Positions 12,106 through 23,630 of a DNA stretch of 64,000 nt are shown in pieces. Position 1 is the first letter of the stretch. Each line of letters opens with the position of its first letter. Under the pieces are notes generated by a model. That model worked only from the letters and a program-made list of their open reading frames with translations. It was not told where the DNA came from and made no database searches. This stretch comes from Cricetomys ansorgei. Its lineage: Eukaryota; Chordata; Mammalia; Rodentia; Nesomyidae. The translations under genes and the position numbers were made by a program. The stretch lies in contig JAMJFZ010003624.1 of NCBI GenBank assembly GCA_026225945.1, positions 9,831,001 through 9,895,000 on the forward strand, given 5' to 3'.

Positions 12106-12141
12106 TGGAGGAGGGGGAGGAGGAGGAGGAGGAAGAGGAAT
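12106..12141 (+). repeat. (GGA)n tract
   Basis: GGA-rich tail of the B1 just upstream. Confidence 0.85.
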
Positions 12142-13208
12142 GTCTTTACGAGGTTTAAACAAGATGGTGTTTGTCAAACATCTACCAACAGGGCTCTGAA
12201 ATGAGATACTATCAGTCATCTGCTGCCGGACATGCTCCACGGTCAGTGTGCGTTTCATGGTCAAGAGAAAGCCACTTCTCTAGGGATCATATTACATGGC
12301 TATGCTCATTAAAGGAATTATGTTTAAAGTAATAACGACTTCCTTCCTTTGCATGTGGAGAAAAACAAAGTGGCTAATTTTGCAATGGAGTTAAAGGTAA
12401 AGAACTTGGATTATCTGAATTCTAGTTCACTGGGTCATTTGTATCAGAAAAACATACAGAATGGGATTCTCAATGGCTCCATCTACATTAATCCGACCTT
12501 ACAAAAGCAACAGATGCACTCCACATGGTTCCTAAGTATAAGCTACCTTTTTCTTTATAACAATTATTTGTTAAAATAATGAGCAGGTAATATCAGTAAA
12601 GAGTATTAACCATTTAAACATTAACAGGCAGTATCTTTGAAGAAAGATTAGAAAACTATGGCAATTTACTTTAGTATGTGGAAACAGTGTATTATTCATT
12701 TTTAATTGTGACCTTATCAAGGTCATCTCTGGTACACAATGGTCCCTACTTATTTGTAAGCATCTCTTAAAACAAGGCTGATCAGAAAACGCAGTACATT
12801 TTGTACAGGTTTTTTTTTTCTTTTCTAAAAAAGAACAGCAAAAATTATTTATAAAAACATTGGCAGGAAGCTTACGAATCTCTAACAAAGTAGAAAAAGC
12901 TCAATCCATTGAAACTAAATACCTTAGAAATTGAATCTACACAGCAACAAATGCAATCGCACAAATGTGGCTGGCACTGATGCAGAGAATTCAATTCTCT
13001 ATTTCCTTGAAGCAAAGAACAGTACACGTACAGCAGGAGGGAAACCACAATATTTTAGTTCCTATAAGGCAAGGTGTATCTAACACATTACATTCAGAAA
13101 CACTAGAACAGTGTTCAGTTTTCAGACCAAAGGCTTTTATATAAAATGATAGTTATCTCAGAAATTCTCAGTGCTAGAACAAAATTAATCTCAGAAAGGT
13201 CAACTTAC

Positions 13209-13339
13209 TGACTCTATTACTTCTACGTTGCGAACCGATGGGTCAGGCGCCACCTCTGGCCAATTAGATAATTCCAGGTACCCGGACGCTTTAATGTTGA
13301 GCGTATGAGATAAGGTGCCAAGCTGGAAATGATCCCTAT
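13209..13339 (-). CDS. Ap3b1: Ap3b1 trunk-hinge junction exon, approx. residues 612-655
   Basis: 131 bp: two bases completing Asp, then 43 codons beginning [20 protein letters not shown] and ending VRNVEVIES. It ends in phase 0. The acceptor is tttttaatag and the donor TCA|gtaagt, the strongest donor in the set. It holds the conserved [19 protein letters not shown] block, which links the folded trunk to the disordered hinge. DRDHF is as in remembered human; KASGY is as in mouse. Confident. Confidence 0.97.
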
Positions 13340-14306
13340 CTATTAAAAATGGAGAAAAATAGAAAATAAACAATATGAGCTGTATATAACAGATAACAAT
13401 CATAATCAGAGCTCCAGGTAATTGGCATATTACCACAAATGTCAAGGAATAAATATAAACCAGGAAGCTCTTCATAGGTCAGAAAACTGATTTCAGCCCA
13501 TAGATTACAATAATCTCCCCCATAATGGTCAATAAAAAAGCTAATCAGTCAGTGTGTTTAGAGGTGTTGCTCTGAAATGTAGCTTCTCTAAGAATTACTT
13601 TACTGTGAATATTAGGAATGGCAGCGTAGTTAAACAATCCATATACATGTCTTGGCACAAACACACCCAGAATTTCAATAGTTTTCCTACCAAACTGAAT
13701 TGCATTTACCTTTTTACAACAATTAAATAAGAAACTATGTGAAAATCAAGCTGCACAACCACGTGATCCCAACTATTATAACTACTTGTTAACTGTTAAG
13801 ATATATTTAATTAGTCCCTTTAAAAAAAAAAAAAAAGCTGGAGGAATTAACACAAGTTCCTTCCTTGAAAAATGAACTTAAATATAAAAGATATATTTGT
13901 GAAATAATTTCTCCTAGAAATGTTGACATTAGTGTACATGGATATTAAATTAGTAACTTACTATTAAGATGACTTACAACCTCAGAACATAAAATTATTT
14001 GAAGCAGGAATAAAGCGCATGCCTATAAGAACAGAATAGCTATTTTATCTGCTGGTACGCTAAACTGCCCAATGAGAATAAAACCAAGAGGACCTGAAAT
14101 TATTTAGGAGAATAAGGTCTACAGAAATACAAACTTCAACAAACATAAAAATAAAACCTGCCCTGAACAGACGAACAAGCACATTGTTCTCTTATACTGA
14201 CATGGAAACCGAGTATTTTCCTGAGATAAATTTGAAGCACATTAGAAACAGGACACTGACATCATTTTTCAGACAGTGTGTTTACAGTTATGTGGTCTGA
14301 CAATAC
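13340..14306 (-). other. Ap3b1 intron, 1.0 kb
   Basis: Donor gtattg (weak), acceptor tttttaatag. It is AT-rich, with one A-run near 13.82 kb and no SINE. Nothing else is recognised. Confidence 0.88.
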
Positions 14307-14493
14307 CTTTAAAGGGAGACTCAAGCACTGGTGCAGGCTTCTGCGCGAGGAAGATTTTTTTGGCGTATTTACTTAAGGCTCCACTCTTCTCGTTCGGAAC
14401 AATAAGCTGCCTAATAAATCTTGTGCGGTCTCTGATGTCGTAGTTTTGATCATACTTGCCGAGATTTAATATGTACTGGGTAAGCAATTTTGT
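14307..14493 (-). CDS. Ap3b1: Ap3b1 end-of-trunk exon, approx. residues 550-611
   Basis: 187 bp: 62 codons plus one base. It begins [20 protein letters not shown] and ends VLESPFK, with the last G completing Asp in the next exon. The acceptor is tcgaacag. The donor AAG|gtattg is weak (no A at +4, T at +5). It contains the motif [20 protein letters not shown] that marks the end of the adaptin trunk, followed by the Lys/Pro-rich entry to the hinge ([18 protein letters not shown]). Reading through the weak donor would add about 10 residues and then a stop. Confidence 0.97.
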
Positions 14494-16420
14494 CTGTTCG
14501 AAAAAAACAGAACACGTTGAAAATACGGTTATTTATGATTATTGATAACTCTGGATAAACATATTTAAAGACGTAATAAAAATGAATGGTTATGTCAAAC
14601 AAATGTCGTTCCACGGGGAATATGCATTTCTAACACGGCAAATGGGATTCTGAAGCCAACGCACATGTCCTCTTCTGAGCTGGGGAGGTGAACGCTGAGC
14701 ACCGAGAAGCAGCCATGTGCTAGATTATTAAACTGCTGAAGTGGAAAGAAAGGCATCATTAAAAAAATAATCATATATGGCAAACCCGCTGAAGGGTCTA
14801 CGTGAGAATAATGAATGTGGAAATACAACTAAAAACATGGCACTCAAAACTTAATCGGAAAAATATGCAGGACATCAAAACATCAGAGAGTATTAGGGGC
14901 TGGCAAACTGCTTCTCCTGAGGTGTGCTTTATGAAGAGATACTGTCCCTGGCAGAAGCAGTGCCTGCACTCTGACTGCACTCCGTTACTTTACCCTGAAT
15001 TATGACCCATTAAAGCAGACACATGAATCACTGAACTGGATTACTGCAAATTATTTGCAGTGCATTTAGCTGTTACTTTTTCATAAAAGCAAGCTGCTGA
15101 TGCCCTCTAAAAACTAGGATAAAAGAGTTCCTCCATTTTTCTGCCATGCTGCTTATAGCCCTCTAGTAATATTGGTCATTTATTTATTTACGTAAGCTTT
15201 TACACCGTAATCAGGCTTGCTAAGTCAACTTCTGAATGCACTACATTAATGTATATTGAGATGATTTTAATAATAATTAAACCGGAATTGGAATGTAACA
15301 AAATAGGTTTGTATTTTAAACTACAATGTTTTTAATAGAGAAAGCAATTTTAATTTAGAAGGCTACATGTGTACAATTGTAAATATAAGCTAAATAGGAT
15401 TCACAAAATAAGGAAAAAAATAACCAAAGAAGAGTAAATCACATTAGAACATTTTACACACATTTAAAACAGATAAAAATAAAACCAACCACAATAGGCA
15501 GAACCAAAGACAACGCTAGAACAAACCGTCAGACATCAGGTACACCCTTAAAATAGTAGCCAGCTAAGAAGGCTGAATGGGAGAGGAAGCAGGCTTCTTT
15601 GGGGAGCAAGATATTTGAAAGCATTAACACAGGTTTGTTAAGGAAGAATATGGAATGTTTGTAGACAGTTCCTGAATCTGGTTATCAACAACTGCTGCCC
15701 ATACTGCTTCACCTCTAAGTAAAGACAAGACTATGATTCCCATTTAAAAGAATGACAGTCAGTCAATACCTGACATGAGAAATGGGAACTCAACGCCAGC
15801 TTCCGTGGGGTGTGGTCCACTGAGGTGTAACTACCTGCACGGGAGCACTGGGAACTCATGTGCCCATTACTGTCCTCAAATCAGAGTGGAAATTCACTAC
15901 TTAAAGTTAAAATCCACCTGAGCATTGAGACTGAGAATCTGCAATTTAAGAAAAGAAATGAAGTCTACTACTACAACTTTTTGAACTGGCAGTCATTCAT
16001 TCTATTTGTAAGTTTCTTAACCCCCAAACTAAGTTCTGCAAAATTAAACTTTTAAAATATATTAACAGATACTATTTACACTTAAAATAATTAAAAATGT
16101 GTATTTATGACTGTAAAATTATATTATATTGATAAAATTATAGAACAATTCCATTAAAATGTATTTTAAAATAAAATTCTTCATAACATAAAAGGCATAT
16201 ATGTATACAATGGTACACTGAGAATAAGTAGAATTATTATTCACCACACAATAACCAATTTCTTTGCTGTTTGTCTTTAGGAGCAATATATTTCTCTGAA
16301 GAGCATATTTTAAAAAGTCTACTTTAAGTCTTGTATTTTTCAAAATTGAATTTATGATTAGAAATTATGGTATTTTCAATGTATACTCTACAAACCATAA
16401 TATTTGTATGTGTGTTATAT

Positions 16421-16421
<1 letters not shown>

Positions 16422-16466
<45 letters not shown>
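16422..16466 (+). repeat. (TG)n microsatellite
   Basis: About 22 TG units after a tatattc lead. Confidence 0.95.
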
Positions 16467-16469
<3 letters not shown>

Positions 16470-16625
16470 GCACATGCGTGTTTGAGACAGGGTCTCTCAC
16501 TGAACCCTGAGCTCAGAGATTACGTCAACTGATTGCACAGCGGCGCCAGGAGCCTCCCTGTGTCTGCCCCCCTCCACGCGTGGGCCACAGACCTTATCTC
16601 CGTATCACTGCACAGCGCCACGGCA
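16467..16625 (-). repeat. Composite SINE fragment (antisense)
   Basis: tttgagacagggtctctcac and the following ctgagctcagagatt match the same family as the element at 11.4-11.7 kb. Confidence 0.5.
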
Positions 16626-17548
16626 CAAGCTGAGGTTCAAAGCAGAGATAAATAAATCTACTCGTGTGTTATTGTAGCAAGACCATTAAGGACATTGTTT
16701 CATTAAAAATTAAAACTGGGGACATATCTTAACTGGGTGGGACACTGAGACAATCATCATAAAGCACATTTCCCCAGGGCAACTTTTAAAAAGGAAACAC
16801 TGTTTAAGTAAATAACCGTGACATTTTAACATCACTAAGGGCTCAGTTCAAAAAACTAAATATCGCTGTTTATGTATTTTATTCAAAAATTACATAAGTA
16901 ATGAACTGAGTACACATAATGTATTCAACACTCTCTGCTTTTATTTATTAAATTTTGATTTTAGTTTAATTTTCCTGCGTAGATGTAAGAAACCACTAAT
17001 GTTACCAACTAATGGCTAAGGCTATCCAAACACTATTTACATCAATTACATGCTCCTTACACTGACTGGCAACACAGGAAAAAGGAATCTGAGGCAGAGT
17101 ATTACAGAAATGAAGGAATCTATTACTTAAAGTATCTTTCTCAGAGGTGAGCATATCCTTACCTAAACATTCGAACACGTAATAAAGTGGCAAGTTCAAA
17201 CAACAGTGTTCTTCTAACACAATCCCACACCAGTGACAAAAGTACGCCCTGAGAAAGGTGTCATTAGCAGCTCAGGCTGGGGCCGGACCGCATGCGCACA
17301 AACGGCTCCTGTATCACCAAGTACCTGTGGAACCACCACTGCACATGTGGTTTGTTAATGTCCAAAACGCCACTGTGCAGAGCATGAATGTCGCTTAAGA
17401 GTCAGTACAAGGTGATGACAGTTACTTAAAATATCACAAAAGCCAGCTAAATATATTGCTACTACAGGGACACAAAAGGCATGCAGAGTTCAGCATTCAG
17501 GATAGAGGTGGTTACTATTAAGGGCAAAGACTCGAAGACTGATAAATA

Positions 17549-17709
17549 CGTTTGGAAACTGCATAGATTTGTTCTATCTATCTATCTATCTATCTATCTA
17601 TTTATTTATTTATTTATCCATCCTTTGGGGGGGGGGGTTGAGACAGGGTTTCTCTGTTGTAACTCTGGCTGTCCCACGTTTGGAAACTGCATAGATTTGT
17701 TCTATTTAT

Positions 17710-17742
<33 letters not shown>

Positions 17743-17806
17743 CATCCATCCATCCTTTGGGGGGGGTTTGAGACAGGGTTTCTCTGTTGTAACTCTGGCT
17801 GTCCCA
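17549..17806. repeat. Tandem duplication of tetranucleotide + partial B1
   Basis: Two adjacent copies (17549-17676 and 17677-17806). Each has cgtttggaaactgcatagat, a CTAT/TTTA microsatellite, a G run and the first 38 bases of an antisense B1 up to ctggctgtccca. Confidence 0.92.
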
Positions 17807-17908
17807 GAACTCACTCTGTACACCAGGCTGGCCTCAAACTCAGAGATCTGCTGCCTCAGCCTCCCGAGTGCTGGGATTAAAGGTGTGTGCCACCACCACC
17901 ACCTGGCT
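17768..17908 (-). repeat. B1 SINE (antisense)
   Basis: Full reverse B1 from gagacagggtttctctgttg to gccaccaccaccacctggc. It is the intact partner of the truncated B1 at 17639-17676. Confidence 0.92.
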
Positions 17909-17909
17909 A

Positions 17910-18110
17910 AAATTATTATTTTTTATGTGCATTGGTGTTTTGGTTGCATGTGTGACTGTGTAAGGGTGTTGGATCCCCTGAAGCTGGAGTTACAAACAGT
18001 TCTGAGTTGCCATGTGGGTGCTGGGAATTTAACCCAGGTCCTCTACAAGAGCAGCCTGTGCTCTTAACAGCCGAGCCCCTTAACAGCTGAGCCATCTCTC
18101 CAGCCCCTGC
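17910..18110 (-). repeat. B3 SINE (antisense)
   Basis: The plus strand shows tgccatgtgggtgctgggaa through tgagccatctctccagcccc. A small internal duplication (acagccgagcccctt / acagctgagcc) is present near the head. Confidence 0.87.
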
Positions 18111-18284
18111 ACAGAATTCTTAACAAAGCCCAGAGGCAAATCTGAGTGGGCAGCACTACTGGTCTGTACTTTCATGTCCAAAGGTGCTTTTCTGTAATTC
18201 AGTAGAGTTTTTTAATTCAACTGAAGCCACTTTCCTGTCAAATTCAAAGGTTTTCTATAAGACCTCCCTGCTTTGTTTTGTTTT

Positions 18285-18368
18285 GTTTTAGGGGTAGGGA
18301 GTACTAGAGATTGAGCCTGGAGTCTCAGGAAGGCCAGCAAGTTCTTTACCACTGAGCTACAGCCCTAG
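18285..18368 (-). repeat. ID/B4-type SINE head (antisense)
   Basis: In reverse it reads agggctgtagctcagtggta followed by aagaacttgctggcc, a tRNA-Ala-like ID head. Confidence 0.5.
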
Positions 18369-20789
18369 AAAGGTCTTCCTTTCTACTTCATATTTACTTA
18401 ATTTTCTTAATGGGGAGAGCAAGAGAATGAGAGAGACCAAAGGGGGAGAAGATAGAGGGAGAAACAGGGCAGCAATGTCACTGCATAGCACCAAACCTTT
18501 TGCAAAATGAGAACAAAGGACAGAGGTCCAAATCAGGAAACACTCTAACTTTAGGCAGGGTCCCCAAAATATCAATAGGGTTTACTCAGTTTCTCACTGA
18601 GAATCAAAGTGCCCACTTTCTAAGCGGCAGAGAAGCAGAAACTTGAGCATCTCACAGAATATCAAACAGTAAATGAACCACATCTGTACATATCACTATC
18701 TCTAAGACGGGGCGTGAGAGGCTGCAAAAGTGTAATAAAGTAGAACATACGTTTCAGAACTCCAAGGCCGTATCAGTTTATTAACGCCCAGTCATATAAC
18801 AACCATGACCCTGGCTGAGTGAAACACACCAACAGGACAGCGGGGGAACCAACGACGCGAACAGGGGCTTCCAGCTTCAGAGTTCGCATTTTTTGAAAAA
18901 AAGTTTCAGTATCATTTTTAATCGACACATAAAAATTATACATGTATCTTTATCATGCACAGCATGTTTTGAAATACAGAATCAAACTAAATTAAAATAT
19001 ATATTTCCTCAGATTTTTTGGGGGGTGTGGCCAAAACACTTAAAACCTACTTTCTTAAAAATTTTCAAAATAGGATATATTGTTCTAACTACAATATTAG
19101 CAAGCTCTGAAGATCTGTTCTCACTTTTTAAAAGGAGAAATGTAGCAAATGCAGACAGCGATTGGGTCCTAATGATAGACGTATAGATGTATTTTTCCTG
19201 TTGCGTTCTTTTCTGTGAGTTTCAATTTGCCATGATTATATATGAAAACTGGAGCGAGGAACAATATTAGCTTATTATCTGTCTCTACACTTTAAACATC
19301 AGATAGTACACAAATATTTTTTTTAAAAGTACCCTTTATTCACTATTCTAATTGCTATTAACTGTTGTCACTAAATCCATGCTGAGTCTCCACACCTTGA
19401 TCCAAGAACTCCAGACATCAGCAACACAAAGCCCCTAACGTTTTCCACACACAGTGACGTCATTTCCTGTGAACACTCCAACAGGGTTGTCCGCTGGACA
19501 TTTTTATCAAACATTGCTTTTCACTAACTAGTCAAAGACGGATGACGCCACCAGTGGCTTGACAGAACCGGCCCCAGTGAGCAGGTTTCTTCCTCACAAA
19601 GAAATGATTATTGGTAGCTGATTATCCCTTACTGAAAAATCAGTTCCCCCAAGAAAAACCTAGCAGTTAATTAGGAATGTGAGCATGGGTTCAAATGAAA
19701 AAGAGGACCCACTATGAGCTAAGCACCATCAAGGGCCAGGACGGCCCCATCTTATCCCCCCAACCCTGCAGTAGGTGCAGTCAGTTCTGCTCTAAGGCTT
19801 GTTTTGAAAATGTGTATCTGTTCTAATTCAGCTGATGCACTTCAGAGCAATTCCGGCATAAGGTGAATTCTGTGTATGATTTCTTCTCAAGAAATGCTGA
19901 GTGGAAGCAGAGAAATGGATCCACCAGAACTTGGCCGCCCAAGCACGCACCAAACATGGTCCTTGGGCATCTACCCGGACGCCAACACCTACATCGTCAT
20001 TTCAATGACTCTCATTAGTGATGTCCAAGAGAAGAGCGCACCCCCATGAGCTCATGCTTCCTCACACAACCTCACCTTTCATTTACGTCTGTACTCTTGA
20101 TTTTTATGGATTTCTTAACAATCATTGTATATATAATTGTGCTTTTGTTTTTATTAGGTACTCACTTAAAAATTATAGCATATTCCTGAAGCCTTTCAAG
20201 CACCGTGATTCTAGCTCTGCCTCCCTGCAGTCCCCATGCTGTACATGGCTGGGTTTGTTTAAGAACACAAGGCGGACTAAATTACTTCAGCTCCTAGTCC
20301 AACTAAAGAGGAAAAAGTGTCTTAGGCATTGCACCCTGTCAGAAAGCGTGCAGCGAGTAAAGCCTGCAGCAGGACTCGAAAGTCCTTTCACAGTTACGCC
20401 TGTCCCCACTGGTACCTCACAGGTCTAGGGGAGTCATCACACAGCAGGTAAAGCAGCCCCCAAAAAGGGTGCAGCAGGACAGATGAGAACGGGTTAACGG
20501 TGTGTGTGTCTGTGTCTGTGTGTAATCACAATACGCTGGGCATATGTACGAAACTGTTAAATAAGAAAATAAACAAACCTACTTTCCAAGGATTTCAAAA
20601 ACAGGCTTTCACCTGAAAGAATCTGGAGCTAGAAGTTTTGTTCACTGGTTTGTTTTGTTTTTGTTTTTGCTTTTTATCTCAAGTCATATTATAACATTTT
20701 AAAAGAAACATAAAGAAGCTTAGAGCCATACAGTGACCAATTTAAAATATCACATAAAGCAGCTCTGTAAAACTGCCAATAGAATATAG

Positions 20790-20875
20790 CTACCTCAGTG
20801 GTAGAATGCTTGCCTAATATGCACAAATCCCTGGAATCAATCCTTAGTAACACATACACACACACATGAATATGC
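20790..20875 (+). repeat. ID-type SINE fragment
   Basis: tagctacctcagtggtagaa tgcttgcctaa, then a CA-rich end. Confidence 0.5.
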
Positions 20876-21012
20876 ACACACGTAGTAGAAGGTAAATAAG
20901 CACATGCTTGTGGAGTTTAGAGGTCAGCCATGGGTCAGGATCCATCGACTTTATTTTTGTTTGTCCTCATAAATTTTTATTATTTATTTATTTATTGAAA
21001 GAGAAAAAATGA

Positions 21013-21077
21013 GAGGGGAGGGGAGGGGAGGGGAGGGGAGGGGAGGGGAGGGGAGGGGAGGGGAGGGGAGGGGAGGA
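21013..21077 (+). repeat. (GGGGA)n array
   Basis: Thirteen near-perfect GGGGA/GAGGG pentamers. Confidence 0.95.
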
Positions 21078-21139
21078 GAACAAAGCCAGTGCTAGTGCAA
21101 GCTAGCCAGCCATGATGCTGAGGTTAGAGAAAGCATCTT

Positions 21140-21245
21140 GTAGGAGTTGGCTCTCTCCTTCCACCATGTGGTTCTTGGGGCTCAGATACAGGCTGCAGAC
21201 TTGGTGGCAAGACTCGTACCCACTGAGCCATCTTACCTCTCCACA
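21140..21245 (-). repeat. B3A-type SINE (antisense)
   Basis: gttggctctctccttccacc, tggtggcaagactcg and cccactgagccatctt are typical of the reverse B3A body. Confidence 0.65.
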
Positions 21246-21254
21246 CCTTCTCAT

Positions 21255-21535
21255 TTTGAGGTAGGGCTTCTAATTGACCTGGAGCTCACCAACTAGGCTA
21301 GACTGGATGGACGCAGCCCTGGATCTCTGATCCTGCCTCCCCAGTGCTCGGACTGCAAGCATGGACGGCCGCACCCGGTCTTTTTATTTTTAATATATTT
21401 TTATTAACATGTAGAAGTATTTATTTTATTGTAATGTATTTTAAATATGTTTTTATTTTATTTTTCAATGACTTCTGGATATCAAACTCAGGTCCTCATA
21501 CACCAGCTGGGCATCTTCCTAGCAGTAAGTACAGA
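21255..21535 (-). repeat. Composite SINE pieces (antisense)
   Basis: A B1-like reverse part (ctggagctcaccaactaggc, then agtgctcggactgcaagcat) is followed by an AT-rich stretch and atcaaactcaggtcctcata. It is probably two nested fragments. Confidence 0.5.
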
Positions 21536-21756
21536 CACTTTGAAGTAGCAAAATTTATCATACAACTAATCTCTATTACACAGATAAATACAATGGGCTA
21601 AACTTCATCAAAACCAACTTACACATTCTCTAGGAGCACATAATTCAGTGTAAGTTCTGGAGAGACTCAATGAGTTGTCAAGATCCCAGGGAATCAGGTC
21701 TACATAGAAGTCTCAGGACTTTGTGGTAAAGTCAGCTCTAAACATTGGCCTGCTCT

Positions 21757-21925
21757 GGGGCTGCAGAGAGGGCTCAGCAGATAAGAATGCTGCTGCTCTT
21801 CCAGAGGATCTGGGTTCAATTCCCAGCACCCACATGGCAGCTCACAACTGTCTGTAACTCTAGTTCCAGGGGATCCGACACCCTCACACCAGTGCACATA
21901 AAATAAAATTAAATAAATTAAACAA
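21757..21925 (+). repeat. B3 SINE
   Basis: ggggctgcagagagggctca head, cagcacccacatggcagctc, and an AAATAAAATTAAATAAA-type tail. Confidence 0.87.
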
Positions 21926-23039
21926 ACATTGGCTTTTAAAGACTTTAAAGATTGCTAAAGTAAAGACATGTAGAAGTATTTTTACATTTCAGTCAAAGCA
22001 ATGATAAACCACATAAGTATAAAATACTATTGAGCTGAGGATGCATAAAACCCTTTGTTGATGCTAATTCTCACCCAGTAATCTTGCTAACCCCCTTTTC
22101 TTAAACAAAGTGAGAAATACTAGAAACAGAACACAATTCCACAGAACACTTCATCTATTTTTATATCATTTAAAAATAATGAACGATGTGAAATAGTAAA
22201 ATACTTTTAAAAAAACCACTGTATTTCTACCACAGGTAGCAATGTCTGTAACAGTTACCTGGAAGAGTTATCTAAAATATACAACAGCATACTTCAGAAA
22301 CAGCGTTCCAAAATGGTGATGGAAAACATTTACCTCAGAAAAACATGAGTGCGACCAAAGTTGCCTTCAAGTTCACTGAGTGAAAAGACATTGAACATCC
22401 TCTAGAATTTCTAAACACAGAGTACACCATTTAGGTATTGGTTATTTGCCACTGTGAAGACGAGGGCCTAAGAATAATAATGACGGCAATAATAATAACT
22501 TGCATATGAGCCACCAGATGCCTGGAAAGACTCCAACCTCTTGGTCTGAAACTGTCAAAAGCCCCTCAAACTATCACATTAGCGATTGGGGGTCAACTCA
22601 TTAATTTAAGGGACCACACATTCACATCACAGTACACACTTTAATGAATGCACCTTTACAGAATTTCCTAAACTCAAGTAGTTTCATGACTCCGCCCTGA
22701 GCTCTCCTTCCCTTGATCTGCATACTGAACGTTGATCTCCTCCAGGCCCTTCTCAAGCATCCGTTCTTCATAAATGTTCTCAGACACCTCTCCCTCTACA
22801 CAGACCTGAACTCGCTCATTACCACTGAGTCTCAACACCTCTACGACAGCTCTTCTATGTCTGTTTTTTCCGCTACTGGATCAGAGTGACTTCTGTTTGC
22901 CCTCCCACTGTCCACCACAGGACCTGACAGAAGCGGGGCCAATACTGCAGAGTGCAGGGGGCCACTCATGGGAAGGCTTCGGGGGCTCGGTCAGAGCAAG
23001 GAACGCATCTGTCAGGCTGAATAAGGATCAGTCTCTTAC

Positions 23040-23216
23040 CTGTTTGGAATTGGTTAAATACAATTTTGCTCCAAGATTTAAAATCTGCAGTTTCACCAGA
23101 TCATCTTCACTGGTGAAACTTTTAGCCATCTTCCTCAAAACATCAGGGGCAATTTTAGGAACTCGCTCACAGTTTTCTCCAATTAGCCAAAGAATGCTTG
23201 CTCTAGCCACGGGAAC
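23040..23216 (-). CDS. Ap3b1: Ap3b1 trunk exon, approx. residues 491-549
   Basis: 177 bp, 59 codons, phase 0 at both ends. It begins [20 protein letters not shown] and ends KLYLTNSKQ. The acceptor is cacattag and the donor CAG|gtaaga. It carries the signature [20 protein letters not shown] of beta adaptins in the late trunk and the run [24 protein letters not shown] matches remembered human (mouse NLAAKL). This exon was the clearest single anchor for identifying the gene. Confidence 0.98.
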
Positions 23217-23407
23217 CTAATGTGAGAAGCAGACCGCATTATTAGAAAGAGGATAATCATTCAATTCTCAACATCAGCACGGGAAAGGGGTAGAGCAGTG
23301 GAGTAAACACATGTCCATGTATTACTCAGTGGATGCCCGTATCAAGAGCCATGCCAACGCTTAAGCTTTGCTTTAGTTATTAAGTACAGGCATTAAAGCT
23401 GATTTCA

Positions 23408-23630
23408 GGGCTGGAGACGCTTCAGCAGTTAACAGCACAGGCTGCTCTTACACAGGACCCGGGTTTGAGTCCCAGCACCCACATGGCAGCTCACAGCCAC
23501 CTGTAACTCCAGTCCCAGGGGATTCAATGTCATTTTCTGGCCCCAAAGGCACGAGGCATACATGAGGTACACAGACATATATGAAAGCAAACCCGACCCC
23601 CTACACATTATATAAATAAAATTTTAAAAA
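23408..23630 (+). repeat. B3 SINE
   Basis: gggctggagacgcttcagca through cccagcacccacatggcagc to the tail ataaataaaatttt. It lies about 190 bp upstream (gene sense) of the exon at 23040-23216. Confidence 0.87.

Larger units (their letters stand above)
8577..13208 (-). other. Ap3b1 intron, 4.6 kb
   Basis: Donor gtaagt, acceptor tgtgaacag. It contains a poly-A run (10.27-10.30 kb), an AT palindrome tract (11.28-11.38 kb), an antisense composite SINE (11.39-11.69 kb), and a sense B1 with a GGA tail (11.95-12.14 kb). The stretches 8.6-10.2 and 12.2-13.2 kb are unremarkable. Confidence 0.88.
14494..23039 (-). other. Ap3b1 intron, 8.5 kb
   Basis: Donor gtaaga, acceptor tcgaacag. It contains a TG repeat plus SINE fragment (16.4-16.6 kb), a local tandem duplication of a tetranucleotide/B1 unit (17.55-17.81 kb), B1, B3 and ID-type SINEs (17.8-18.4 and 20.8 kb), a GGGGA array with antisense SINEs (21.0-21.4 kb) and a B3 (21.76-21.92 kb). 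The stretches 14.5-16.4, 18.4-20.7 and 22.0-23.0 kb show nothing I can name. Confidence 0.88.

Noticed and set aside
20790..20875. tRNA-gene-like sequence
   Set aside because: It is the tRNA-derived head of an ID-type SINE, diverged and lacking a complete cloverleaf.
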